NCBI RefSeq assembly: GCF_009668025.1
Contig: NZ_WJXZ01000009.1
Coordinates: 496,001 to 560,000, forward strand
Source: Larkinella terrae
GTDB taxonomy: Bacteria; Bacteroidota; Bacteroidia; Cytophagales; Spirosomataceae
Length of the DNA stretch: 64,000 nt
Reading direction: 5' to 3'
Part shown: one piece after another, positions 8,890 through 17,140 of the stretch
Position numbering within the stretch: the first letter of the stretch is position 1
Layout of the letters: each line of letters begins with the position of its first letter
Notes under the pieces: generated by a model
Told to the model about the DNA's origin: nothing
Seen by the model: only the letters and a program-made list of their open reading frames with translations
Databases searched by the model: none
Made by a program: the position numbers and the translations under genes

Positions 8890-10446
8890 TTAATCCATCG
8901 CCATTTCGACGTGGGCCGGAGCCTGGATTTTCCGGCCAATGAACAGCAGCAACAGCGGAACGCAAATCAGGAAAAACGAGCCAATAATCAGGAAGGCATC
9001 AGCGTAGGTCATGACCAGCGCCTGTTTGATCACCGCTCCCTGCATGACGCCGTACGCCTTGTTCGTAGCCGTCATCAGCGCATCGCCTTTGGACAGAAAC
9101 AGGTTCGTATACTGACGAATCCGTTCGGCCGAAAGGGGATTGTAGAGGGAAACATTATCGCCCAGCCGGGAGGAATGGAAAACCGTGCGGGTCGAAATGT
9201 AGGTAGTCATAATGGCCGTTCCGAACGTACCGCCCAGCTGACGAATCATCCCGGTCAAGGCCGAGCCCTGCGGAATCTCGACGTTCTTCAAATCAGCTAA
9301 CGTAATGGTTGTCAATGGGATAAAAATCAGCCCCATCCCGACCCCCCGAACGATAAGCGGCCAGAAGAAATAATCCGGACCAGCCGCCAGACTGATGGCC
9401 GACAAATCGAAACAGAATCCGAAAAAGAGCACAAAACCGATGGCGGCATACCAGATGGGCGAGATATAGTTTTTACTCATCAAACCGCCCACCACGGGCA
9501 TCATGAAACCGGTGGCCAGCGAACCCGGCATCAGCAGCAAACCGGTCTGGCTGGCCGTGAAACCGAGGATGGTCTGACAAAAAACCGGGATGATGAAAAC
9601 CGACGCAAACAGCCCGAAACCCAGAATGAAGTTGAACAAAGTGCCTACCGCAAACCGTCGCTGCAGCAGTAATTTCAAATCCAGAATGGGTAATTTAACG
9701 GTCAGCTGTCGCCAGATAAAACCAAGGATTCCGATTCCGGCCGCAATCGACATGCCTACAATGAAGCCCGAATCGAACCAGTCGTTTTCCTGACCTTTTT
9801 CCAGAATAATCTGCAACCCGCCGATGCCCATCGTGAGCAATATCAGCGCCAGCCAGTCCATCCCGCCCGCCGTCACTTTTTCCGCCGGTTCTTTGATGTA
9901 GGTGTAGGTCAGGAAAGTGGCTAAAATTCCGAAGGGAATGTTGATGTAAAACACCCAGCTCCACGACAGGTTATCCGTAATGTAACCGCCCAGCGTGGGG
10001 CCAATCGACGGCCCAATGATGACACCCATCCCGAAAATAGCGTTGGCAATCCCCAAATCCTCTTTCGGAAAAGTCTGAATTAGAATGGATTGCGCCGTTG
10101 TGAGCAAACCGCCCCCGCCAATGCCCTGAACGACCCGGAAGAAAACCAGTTCCCAGACGTTGGTCGACGTTCCGCAGAAGATGGAGGCAATCGTAAACAA
10201 AATGATCGAAGCCGCGAAATAATTCCGCCGACCCAGTTTGGCCGTCAGCCAGCCCGACATCGTAATCATCACGGCGCTGGCGGCTGCATACCCCGTTACA
10301 ACCCAGCTAATGTCGCCCAACGACGCGCCGAGGTTGCCCATCATCTGGTTCAGCGTCACGTTGACGATGGACGAATCGATGGTTTGCAGCAGGGCCGCCA
10401 CCGTTACCGTGAGGACGACGATCCATTTATCAAATCCTAACTTCAT
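8890..10446 (-). CDS. emrB: DHA2-family drug:H+ antiporter (EmrB/QacA type)
   Basis: A 518-residue MFS permease with the 14 hydrophobic segments expected of the DHA2 group. Motif C of drug antiporters is visible as FGMGVIIGPSIGPTLGG, and RVVQGIGGGGLL precedes it. With the periplasmic adaptor and TolC proteins encoded just upstream it should form a tripartite pump that exports lipophilic drugs or toxic acids directly outside. It is the last gene of a four-gene operon, 13 bases after emrA. The substrate cannot be read from the sequence. Confidence 0.94.
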   Translation of the reverse strand: MKLGFDKWIVVLTVTVAALLQTIDSSIVNVTLNQMMGNLGASLGDISWVVTGYAAASAVMITMSGWLTAKLGRRNYFAASIILFTIASIFCGTSTNVWELVFFRVVQGIGGGGLLTTAQSILIQTFPKEDLGIANAIFGMGVIIGPSIGPTLGGYITDNLSWSWVFYINIPFGILATFLTYTYIKEPAEKVTAGGMDWLALILLTMGIGGLQIILEKGQENDWFDSGFIVGMSIAAGIGILGFIWRQLTVKLPILDLKLLLQRRFAVGTLFNFILGFGLFASVFIIPVFCQTILGFTASQTGLLLMPGSLATGFMMPVVGGLMSKNYISPIWYAAIGFVLFFGFCFDLSAISLAAGPDYFFWPLIVRGVGMGLIFIPLTTITLADLKNVEIPQGSALTGMIRQLGGTFGTAIMTTYISTRTVFHSSRLGDNVSLYNPLSAERIRQYTNLFLSKGDALMTATNKAYGVMQGAVIKQALVMTYADAFLIIGSFFLICVPLLLLFIGRKIQAPAHVEMAMD

Positions 10447-10459
10447 AATGGTGAATGGT

Positions 10460-11572
10460 TTATTGTTTCTGTAAATCCACGGCCACCGTCACACTCATAC
10501 CGGGACGGAGTTTGGCAAACAGTGGACTTTTCGAATCCAGGTCGATGCGAACCGGAATCCGCTGAACAACCTTCACATAGTTCCCGGTGGCGTTGTCAGG
10601 AGGCAGCAGGGAAAATTTCGCACCCGTTGCACCCGCAAACGATCCCACTTTACCGGTGAGTTTTTCGCCCCCAAAGGCGTCCACGTCGATGTCGACCGAC
10701 TGGCCGGGCTGCATCTGTTTCAATTGCGTTTCCTTAAAGTTGGCCGTTACCCAGAGCGTTGAGTTACCAACCACCGAACACAGCGCCTGACCTGGCTGCA
10801 CCAGTTGACCGATTTGCACGGCGCGTTTCGACACGACGCCCGAAATGGGCGCCAGAATAACCGTATACGACAGTTGCAGATTTGCCATATCCAGTTCCGT
10901 CTGCCGTTGCTTCACCGCAGCCTGCGCTACCGAGATTTGTCCCTGCGTCGCCCGGCGCTGCGAATTGGTTACGCCGGTTTGCGAACCAGCCGCATTCACC
11001 TGTGACTGAGCGGTTTGCAGTTGGGCTTCGGCGGCCTGAAGTTGTGCTTTAGCGGCTTCGTATTCCGCCTGAACGGCATCATACTGTTGCTGGGGTACGG
11101 TTTTTTCGGCCAGCAATCGTCCATAGCGTTCAAAATCCTGGGTGGCTTTCCGGCTCCGGGCCTGCGCGGCTGCCACATTGGCCTGCGCTGTAACCACCTG
11201 ATTCCGGGCGGTTTGGACACTCACCTGCGAACTTTCCACCGTGGCCGATGCCACGCTAACGTTAGATCGAGTCACGCCCGCGCTCGCCATCGCGCTTTGC
11301 AAAGCGGCTTCGGCCTGCGCCACCCGAATGCGGTAGTCGGCATCGTCAAGAACCACGAGCGTATCACCGGCTTTTACGTACTGATTGTCCTGAAACTTAA
11401 TGGCTTTCACGTACCCGCCCGCCTTGGGAATAACCGGGTTCACGTCACCGTCGACCTGCGCATCGTCCGTGGTTTCGTGGCGTTGCAGGTACCGAAATTC
11501 GCTGTAACCAAAAAAGAGAGCAAGGGCCAGAACCAGAAGGCCACCTACGCGAAACAGAGTTTTCTTATTCAT
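10460..11572 (-). CDS. emrA: HlyD/EmrA-type periplasmic adaptor
   Basis: A 370-residue membrane-fusion protein with one N-terminal membrane anchor (residues 9-23). The barrel-sandwich half-motif TDDAQVDGDVNPVIPKAGGYV follows, then a long Ala/Gln-rich coiled-coil hairpin (about 75-225). The second lipoyl half (SYTVILAPISGVVSKRAVQIGQ) and a beta-barrel end the protein. It joins the EmrB permease to the outer-membrane channel. It lies 20 bases downstream of the tolC-like gene and 13 bases upstream of emrB. Confidence 0.94.
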   Translation of the reverse strand: MNKKTLFRVGGLLVLALALFFGYSEFRYLQRHETTDDAQVDGDVNPVIPKAGGYVKAIKFQDNQYVKAGDTLVVLDDADYRIRVAQAEAALQSAMASAGVTRSNVSVASATVESSQVSVQTARNQVVTAQANVAAAQARSRKATQDFERYGRLLAEKTVPQQQYDAVQAEYEAAKAQLQAAEAQLQTAQSQVNAAGSQTGVTNSQRRATQGQISVAQAAVKQRQTELDMANLQLSYTVILAPISGVVSKRAVQIGQLVQPGQALCSVVGNSTLWVTANFKETQLKQMQPGQSVDIDVDAFGGEKLTGKVGSFAGATGAKFSLLPPDNATGNYVKVVQRIPVRIDLDSKSPLFAKLRPGMSVTVAVDLQKQ

Positions 11573-11592
11573 GATCGTATCGTCAAACGAGA

Positions 11593-12927
11593 TTAATTAA
11601 GGTTGTTGCCGGTAGCTTTTAACAGATGCTGGTAAGCCAGTTGGGCATCCACGGTGGCATTGATGACATTAAGTTGAGCCTGGAGTAAAAAGCTGTTGGC
11701 TTCGAGCAAATCCGTCGAGCCAACCAGCCCGTTGCGAAACCGCGACTCCGTTAGGCGGTAATTTTCCTGCGCCTGTCCAACCGCCGTCCGGATCACAGTT
11801 TGCTGTTCCAGCGCCAGTTGGTAGTTATTATAGGCCGTCACCACTTCCGACCGAATCTGATCGGTTTGCTGTTGGCCCTGCAACGAAGCCTGATTGATGG
11901 CGAGTTTGGCGCTGTTTAGTTTGCCTTTCATGTTGAACAGCGAACCCACATTATACGTCAGCCCCGCTCCCACGTTCCAGGCGCTCACAAACGACTTGGC
12001 TTCCGGAATCAGGTGCGCCGTGGGGTTGATGTAATTGAAACCCGCCGAAACGCCCAGATGGGGATAAAGGCTGCTTCGGGTGTTCCGCAACAGCTCCTGT
12101 GCGGATTGCAACCGCAGGTTGTTGGCTTCCACTTCCGGGCGCGACTGCACGGCCTGCGTGACAAAATTGCTCAGCGGTTCCGCCGTCGTCACGGGATTAG
12201 CCAGCGTCGTATCAACGGAAATGGTTTGGTCTTCCGGCAATCCGACGAGCAGATTGAAGTTGTACAAGGCGGTTTGCCGGGCCTTATCGACCTGTAAGCG
12301 GCTCAGTTGCAGGTTATTCTTCTGCAGTTGAATCTTCAGCACTTCGTTGGCCGTCACGATTCCTTCTTTTTCCAGATTGCGCGCTTCGCGTTCTTTTTCA
12401 TCAAACTGCTTGATACTTTGGTCGATGACAGAAGTGGAACGGACCAGTTTAACGATGTTGTAATACGCATCTTTCACCGTGTAAACCAGTTCCGAGCGGT
12501 TTCGCTTTGCATCCAGCCGACTGGCTTTGGTCAACAATTCCGCCGACTTCTCCGCCGATTTTTCGGCAAAACCGCCAAACACTTCCTTGGTCACCGTAAG
12601 GCCACCAATTGTTGCGTTGAAAGCGCCCGCCGGAATGGTCAGCGCCGATTTGCCGTCTGCATCGGGGGCACCCAGCGAAAAGGGTCCGAGCAGGCTGTAG
12701 CGCGAATACGCCAGCGACGCGTTGGCCTGCGGCAGGCTGCGATCTTTGGCCTCCTGCGAGCGGGCTTCGGCCGCCAGCGTCCGCGCGTCGGCCAGTTTTA
12801 TACTCTTATTATTTTGCAGAGCGAGTTCAACGGCCCGGTCCAGCGGCATTACCGGGGGCGTCGGTTGGGCAAATCCCCAGGCCGCGCTCATCAGCCATAG
12901 GCTCGCTCCTAGTACGTACGTTTTCAT
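11593..12927 (-). CDS. TolC-family outer membrane efflux channel
   Basis: A 444-residue protein with a signal peptide (cut after GFAQ) and the two repeats of the outer-membrane efflux protein family: the first around MPLDRAVELALQNNKSIKLADAR, the second around residues 250-440 with long heptad-rich helices. It should form the trimeric exit duct of the pump. Its ATG follows the marR stop by a single base, so it is co-transcribed and probably translationally coupled with the regulator. Confidence 0.93.
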   Translation of the reverse strand: MKTYVLGASLWLMSAAWGFAQPTPPVMPLDRAVELALQNNKSIKLADARTLAAEARSQEAKDRSLPQANASLAYSRYSLLGPFSLGAPDADGKSALTIPAGAFNATIGGLTVTKEVFGGFAEKSAEKSAELLTKASRLDAKRNRSELVYTVKDAYYNIVKLVRSTSVIDQSIKQFDEKEREARNLEKEGIVTANEVLKIQLQKNNLQLSRLQVDKARQTALYNFNLLVGLPEDQTISVDTTLANPVTTAEPLSNFVTQAVQSRPEVEANNLRLQSAQELLRNTRSSLYPHLGVSAGFNYINPTAHLIPEAKSFVSAWNVGAGLTYNVGSLFNMKGKLNSAKLAINQASLQGQQQTDQIRSEVVTAYNNYQLALEQQTVIRTAVGQAQENYRLTESRFRNGLVGSTDLLEANSFLLQAQLNVINATVDAQLAYQHLLKATGNNLN

Positions 12928-12928
12928 A

Positions 12929-13360
12929 TTAGCGGTTTCTAATTTTATTCAAGAGTGTATTCAATGTGCTTACTTCCTCGTCGGTCAGGTGACTCACAAT
13001 CGACTCAAAATCTGCAAAATGGGCCGCTGCGGTTTCGACAAACTGTTTCGATTCTTCGGTCAGTCGTAAATTCACCCGTCGACGGTTTTGCGGGTCTATT
13101 TCGCGCACGATCAGATTTTTCGCTACCAGTCGGTCGACCAGCCGGGTCATATCCGGATTCAGATCGTTCATTTTTTCCTTCAACTCCCCGGCTGTCAAAC
13201 TGTTCGGATAGCCTTCGGAAAGATGCCGTAAGACGATGTATTGCTGAACCGAGAGATCAAACGGAGCCAGTTTCTGACCAAAATAGTTGAAGATGAAACT
13301 GTTGGTCTGGTGCAGATTGGCGATCAGTCGGTGGTATTCGTTTCGAAATTGCTTGTTCAT
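12929..13360 (-). CDS. MarR-family repressor of the efflux operon
   Basis: A winged-helix regulator of about 143 residues, first gene of the marR-tolC-emrA-emrB operon. The core has the MarR pattern: helices around LSVQQYIVLRHL, the recognition part LTAGELKEKM and DMTRLVDRLVAKNLI, and the wing RREIDPQNRRRVNLRLT-like stretch. I chose the ATG at 13358-13360 (MNKQFRNEY). An in-frame TTG at 13379-13381 would extend the frame, but that TTG is part of the -7 promoter box, so translation cannot start there from this promoter. It probably represses its own operon through the palindrome overlapping the -33 element and is released by the pump's substrates. Confidence 0.9.
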   Translation of the reverse strand: MNKQFRNEYHRLIANLHQTNSFIFNYFGQKLAPFDLSVQQYIVLRHLSEGYPNSLTAGELKEKMNDLNPDMTRLVDRLVAKNLIVREIDPQNRRRVNLRLTEESKQFVETAAAHFADFESIVSHLTDEEVSTLNTLLNKIRNR

Positions 13361-13378
13361 TTTCTGTTCAGTCCTGAC

Positions 13379-13409
13379 CAAAGGTAGACCCTATATTCGT
13401 TTAAACAAA
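13379..13409 (-). promoter_or_regulatory. Promoter of the marR-efflux operon
   Basis: On the minus strand a -33 TTTG (13406-13409) and a -7 TACCTTTG (13379-13386) are separated by exactly 19 bases. This is a full match to the Bacteroidota vegetative consensus TTTG-N19-TAnnTTTG. Transcription would begin a few bases downstream, giving a leader of about 15 bases before the ATG at 13360. Confidence 0.75.
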
Positions 13410-13442
13410 TATTGTTTAAACGATGGTTTGCGCAAACCATCG
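13398..13442. promoter_or_regulatory. Probable MarR operator palindromes
   Basis: Two adjoining perfect palindromes. The first (13398-13422) has 11-bp arms CGTTTAAACAA/TTGTTTAAACG around a three-base centre and covers the -33 element. The second (13421-13442) has 11-bp arms CGATGGTTTGC/GCAAACCATCG with no centre and lies just upstream. Length and placement fit a MarR dimer blocking RNA polymerase; that MarR binds here is inferred. Confidence 0.65.
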
Positions 13443-13635
13443 TTTTTAATCGAAGTTTAATTTGTACAAATCGATATTAGGATGTTTTGAAGAATATCTA
13501 GCATCCTAACCATTGCTAATGGTTTAATGGCGTATACCGTTGAAGCTGTTCGAAGAAAAATCACATTTTTGACATAACGCGCATTGACCGTTTGACCCAT
13601 TTTTTTGGTAGGCAATTTCAAATAGGGATTTACCA

Positions 13636-13788
13636 GGTCGCATCGCGACCCGATGTTTGTAGAAAAATCTGAAATCCTATTTTCTCCTGGTCGCGTAGCG
13701 ATCAAACAGATTGCTTGTTCGGTCGCCACGCGCCCCCCATGAAATTACGCTGACTTGCTTTCTACAAACATCAGGTCGCTAAGCGACT
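13636..13788. repeat. Nested palindromic intergenic element, copy 2
   Basis: The 467-base gap 13443-13909 holds this element and nothing else I can support. The parts and their order match the copy at 2747-2908: GGTCGC-ATC-GCGACC (13636-13650), ATGTTTGTAG (13653-13662), the inner GGTCGCGTAGCGATC arm (13689-13707) with a degraded partner (13717-13734), CTACAAACAT (13762-13771), and GGTCGCT-A-AGCGAC (13774-13788). The inner hairpin has decayed by wobble-type changes while the outer arms are intact. Confidence 0.72.
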
Positions 13789-13909
13789 GAATTGGCACCC
13801 GCCAGCCAGTATTCAGCCATTTGGAGTAGCTTAGAGCAAAGAATCTGAATAGAAGCCAGAAGGTATTCGGTAGGAAATAGTCACAAAAATGCGGTTTTCT
13901 GATTCTGAT

Positions 13910-15955
13910 TCACTTCCGAACCAACTTAAAAATAGCGGCATCACCGGCGGGCAGCGAGGTGCGTAGAGTGCCGGTGGTTGTGAAAGTCGAATGCTGGAAC
14001 AATTCGCTGGTCAGGTATTCCGACGATCCGTCCAGCCCGATGCGGGTCAGGTCGATGATGTACTCTTTGGGATGGTCATCGTAATTTAACACGGCCAGAA
14101 ACCATTCCCCTTTGATTTCCCGAACAAACAATTCTCCCGCCGATTTTCCCGAATTGCCCTCCACCGGTTTGAAGGCAACGCCATTCTTTGCCAGGTCCAG
14201 AATCGAGCGGTTTTGCAGCAGCTGCCGGGCGCGCACGCTCCACGGGCCGTGGACGGAATAATCGTCGCCGGTAATGAACGTACCGGTAATGACACCGGAG
14301 GTCAGCCGGGCGCGGTTTGCCCCCTCCGACTCTTCACCAAAAACAATGTGATCGGCGTCGATATAATTATAGACGTACGTCTGCCACCAGCCGTAGGTCA
14401 GGCCATTCAGCGTGTATTTCGTGTCTTTGATGGTTTTCCAGGCGTCGCAGGCAATTCGGCGGGTGTGGGCATACCGCCCCATCGCCAGATTGGGCGAGAT
14501 GGCGGCATAGATCAACATTTGCCCGTCCAGTTGATCGATCAAATGTTCCATTCCCTGCCGAAACGCCTGCATCCCGGTCGTTACAGACCTGTCGTAAAAA
14601 CCGTCCGATTCAATGGCAGCATGGCCCAGAAAATCGATCTTGATCATTTTAAAACCGCATTCCTTCAGCTTTTTGATCGCAAAAGTCAACCGCTGTTTTG
14701 TCCCCGGATGCGTCGGATCGAGGGCGCGGCCGCCGTCAAAATCGTGGTAAGTCCCGTTTGCTTTGGTCCACAAGTCCGAAAACAGATAATCCCCGCCCTC
14801 CGCTTTGCGAACTTTCCGGGATTTCCAGCCCCAATCGGTGAAGGGCGCCCAGTAGACGCCGGGCTGCAACCCTTTCTTTTGGCAGTAATCGGCAAACTCC
14901 TTCAGCTTGCTGAAATCACCGTTCAGTCCGCCCGAAAAGAAATTGTCCCAGAACGAATCGAGATCGATGTAAGCCGTATTGTCATTCCGAAAACCGGTCA
15001 GGCTATCGGCAAAAAAATCAGCCACTTTCACCGCTTTATCGAACGAAATCTTGCTTTTGATGGCTCCCCAGCTATTCCAGCCAAACGGCGTCGGTTTGTC
15101 CCAGTTGAATACATACGGCTTTTCGGTGATGCGGTTTGCTTTGCCGTACGCTTCCAGACCATCGCGCCAGTCGTCGAAAAAACCGACGAACAGCCTGGGT
15201 GACTTAATGGACTTACCGGAAAGCGAACCGTGTGGTATTTTGTCGCGGGTGATCTTTTCGTCCGACAAACCACCCCAGGCTTTCAGTTCGGTCAACTGCT
15301 GACCAACGCCCGCAGTCGTGATTCCGGTTTTCCACTCCAGGTGTTCGACCGAGCCAATGATCAATCCTTTGCGAGTGTAGTTTTCATAAACCGCTGCCAC
15401 TTCCGAACTGGTCAGCGACTGCCCGACCTGTACCGGTCTGGAGTCGTAACTCACAAACGCGTCGTTGTCAAACGGAACGAACAGACTCCGATTGTCACCC
15501 CGAACACCGATATCAGCTTTTTCGGCAACGATCGGTGCCATGTAATTGCTTTTCAGGCTATTGCCACTCACCACCACTTCCGTAAAGAAAAATTCCCGAT
15601 CCGGATAAACATAAAAAATCTGCTGCAGCGTCGGCGAACCCTTGCGGGTCAGGACGATCGAATGCTTTTGTCCAACGCCAAAACCGTCTTTGATGGCGGT
15701 TTGCGAATGTTTGCGAGTCGGGTACTCTTTGCTGTTCAGAATCGCATCCCGGTTTTTTACGACCGCGTACGCCCCCGAAATAATTGTTCCAGAATCTGCA
15801 ATCAGATCAAATTCGCCGGATTGGAGATGGTATTCGATCCGACCGTTTTTGCCGTATGGAATCGAAATCAGGTCTTTGAGTTTAGGCGGTTTTACGGCAA
15901 AAGCTGTCTGGCAAAAAATCCAGCCCAGAGCGATGAGTCTGATACGCAGCGACAT
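13910..15955 (-). CDS. Alpha-galactosidase-like glycoside hydrolase (GH27/GH36 clan)
   Basis: A 681-residue secreted enzyme (signal peptide to about residue 20). An N-terminal beta-sandwich (about 25-270) precedes a (beta/alpha)8 barrel with FGWNSWG (291-297), YIDLDSFWDN (329-338), GVYWAPFTDWGW (366-377) and the strand KMIKIDFLGH, whose Asp441 fits the catalytic nucleophile of melibiases. A short beta domain closes the protein. It should remove terminal alpha-galactosyl (or related) residues from plant oligosaccharides. No SusC/SusD pair is adjacent, so it is not part of a classical PUL. The exact GH family (27, 36 or a related one) is not certain. Confidence 0.85.
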   Translation of the reverse strand: MSLRIRLIALGWIFCQTAFAVKPPKLKDLISIPYGKNGRIEYHLQSGEFDLIADSGTIISGAYAVVKNRDAILNSKEYPTRKHSQTAIKDGFGVGQKHSIVLTRKGSPTLQQIFYVYPDREFFFTEVVVSGNSLKSNYMAPIVAEKADIGVRGDNRSLFVPFDNDAFVSYDSRPVQVGQSLTSSEVAAVYENYTRKGLIIGSVEHLEWKTGITTAGVGQQLTELKAWGGLSDEKITRDKIPHGSLSGKSIKSPRLFVGFFDDWRDGLEAYGKANRITEKPYVFNWDKPTPFGWNSWGAIKSKISFDKAVKVADFFADSLTGFRNDNTAYIDLDSFWDNFFSGGLNGDFSKLKEFADYCQKKGLQPGVYWAPFTDWGWKSRKVRKAEGGDYLFSDLWTKANGTYHDFDGGRALDPTHPGTKQRLTFAIKKLKECGFKMIKIDFLGHAAIESDGFYDRSVTTGMQAFRQGMEHLIDQLDGQMLIYAAISPNLAMGRYAHTRRIACDAWKTIKDTKYTLNGLTYGWWQTYVYNYIDADHIVFGEESEGANRARLTSGVITGTFITGDDYSVHGPWSVRARQLLQNRSILDLAKNGVAFKPVEGNSGKSAGELFVREIKGEWFLAVLNYDDHPKEYIIDLTRIGLDGSSEYLTSELFQHSTFTTTGTLRTSLPAGDAAIFKLVRK

Positions 15956-16078
15956 GTCGGGTCGTTTAGGAATTGAGCAAGTATAGCACTAAATTAGACT
16001 CAAGCCAACACGGAAGCGGTTTTTCAGCCTGCGGTTTTCAGTCCTGCCAACCCCGTTTGCAACCTATCTCTATTCATT

Positions 16079-16516
16079 ATGGAATTACTACCCATCAAAG
16101 CAACGCTGGATGAAAATGCCGGTTTTCAGGAACACCCCGAGTGCGAAACTTCCCTTGCCATGACGGTGGATTTTTTCAATCGAATTGGATACCAACCGCC
16201 GTGGATTGGCTATTACGCCCGGGAAAATGGCGAATTGGTCGGCAGTGCAGCTTTTAAAGGAGCGCCCAAAAACGGGCGGGTAGAAATCGCATACGGAACG
16301 TTTCCGCAATTTCAAAGGCAGGGAATTGCCTCCGAAATGTGCCGAAAACTAGTGCTGCTGGCCCAGCAAACCGATCCCGCAGTTACCATCAGCGCCCGAA
16401 CCTTTGAGCCGGGCGATGAATCGAGCCGCGTTCTTCAACGGAACGGTTTTGTGGGCCTGGGAACGGTTTGGGATGAAGAAGACGGCGCCGTCTGGGAATG
16501 GGAATATCGTGCCTAA
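16079..16516 (+). CDS. GNAT-family N-acetyltransferase
   Basis: A 145-residue acetyltransferase with the GNAT core: GELVGSAAFKG (strands 2-3), the strand VEIAYGTFPQFQRQGIASEMC, whose QRQGIA is the acetyl-CoA pyrophosphate loop (R/QxxGxG/A), and the terminal beta-bulge region SSRVLQRNGFVGLG. Members with this layout acetylate amines or ribosomal-protein N termini (RimJ-like); the substrate is unknown. It is isolated, convergent with the toxin/antitoxin-like pair. Confidence 0.85.
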   Translation: MELLPIKATLDENAGFQEHPECETSLAMTVDFFNRIGYQPPWIGYYARENGELVGSAAFKGAPKNGRVEIAYGTFPQFQRQGIASEMCRKLVLLAQQTDPAVTISARTFEPGDESSRVLQRNGFVGLGTVWDEEDGAVWEWEYRA

Positions 16517-16557
16517 ATCTTTGGGCCGGAAGTGAAGTCGTATAGTTTATTTTCCTT

Positions 16558-16770
16558 TCATACCGTAATGGCCTCAAATCCAATAGGCATTCCTTTCTGT
16601 TCATTGGTTCGAAAATTTAGTTTTTCAAAACCAATCACTTCACCACGACTGTTTTTCATTAAAACCATTTCTTCTCCAGTTTCCTCACTAATGACCTCAT
16701 CTTCGCGGTTACCAAACCAGACGGTCAATGTGTTGCCTTCAGTATCATAAAAAACGCTTACTTTTTCCAT
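16558..16770 (-). CDS. DUF2283 small protein, antitoxin-like
   Basis: A 70-residue protein with the DUF2283 layout: SVFYDTEGNTLTVWF, an acidic middle (NREDEVISEETGEE), then RGEVIGFEKLNF. Members are small all-beta proteins often encoded next to RelE- or BECR-fold nucleases and are suspected antitoxins. Its start overlaps the end of the upstream gene by 13 bases, so the two are translated as a coupled pair with this one second. Confidence 0.75.
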   Translation of the reverse strand: MEKVSVFYDTEGNTLTVWFGNREDEVISEETGEEMVLMKNSRGEVIGFEKLNFRTNEQKGMPIGFEAITV

Positions 16771-17120
16771 ATTATTTCTCCTTCTTTAATAGCATCAGTC
16801 GGATATGCTGTTATTAAAAAATTGGGTCTATTATCCGGCTTTTTGATGAAGGCACAAATCCATCGTTTTGTTCGGATGGTTTTGTAAAGCAAATATCCCG
16901 ATTCGTCCGCTCTACTTCTTCGTATTTCATCAGGGTTTTCTAAAGTGGCTTTAACCAACTCTTCCTGTTCTAACAAAACCGGATGCTTTTGAGTAACAAT
17001 CAGTTCCCAACGTTGCTTCTCTACAGAGACAGTAAAACCCAAAGGCGTTTGAGCTACAAATAAGGTTTCGTTTTCCAAAACGGAGATTCTTTTACATTTA
17101 ACTTTTTTGGAAATACACAA
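16758..17120 (-). CDS. Small BECR/RelE-like nuclease candidate (toxin-like)
   Basis: About 120 residues with the pattern WELIVTQKHPVLL, then LENPDEIRRSRADESGYLLYK, RWICAFIKK and FLITAYPTDAIKEGEIIW. This order of a His-containing strand, the RRSR-type basic turn and the AYPTD strand is typical of phage-type BECR nuclease-fold toxins. The frame has no ATG: after the upstream in-frame stop the only candidate start is TTG at 17118-17120, so the N-terminal 15 or so residues are uncertain. It is followed, with overlap, by the DUF2283 gene. Pairing suggests a toxin-antitoxin module, toxin first; toxicity is inferred. Confidence 0.6.
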   Translation of the reverse strand: MCISKKVKCKRISVLENETLFVAQTPLGFTVSVEKQRWELIVTQKHPVLLEQEELVKATLENPDEIRRSRADESGYLLYKTIRTKRWICAFIKKPDNRPNFLITAYPTDAIKEGEIIWKK

Positions 17121-17140
17121 TATATCATAAACACTTCACA

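Noticed and set aside
13421-13450. Plus-strand Rho-independent terminator (palindrome followed by TTTTT)
   Set aside because: There is no plus-strand gene upstream to terminate, and the palindrome adjoins the marR promoter, so an operator is a better reading.
14213-15202. A 329-codon open frame on the plus strand
   Set aside because: It is antisense to the alpha-galactosidase gene, which has the catalytic motifs. The shadow product has no domain I recognise.
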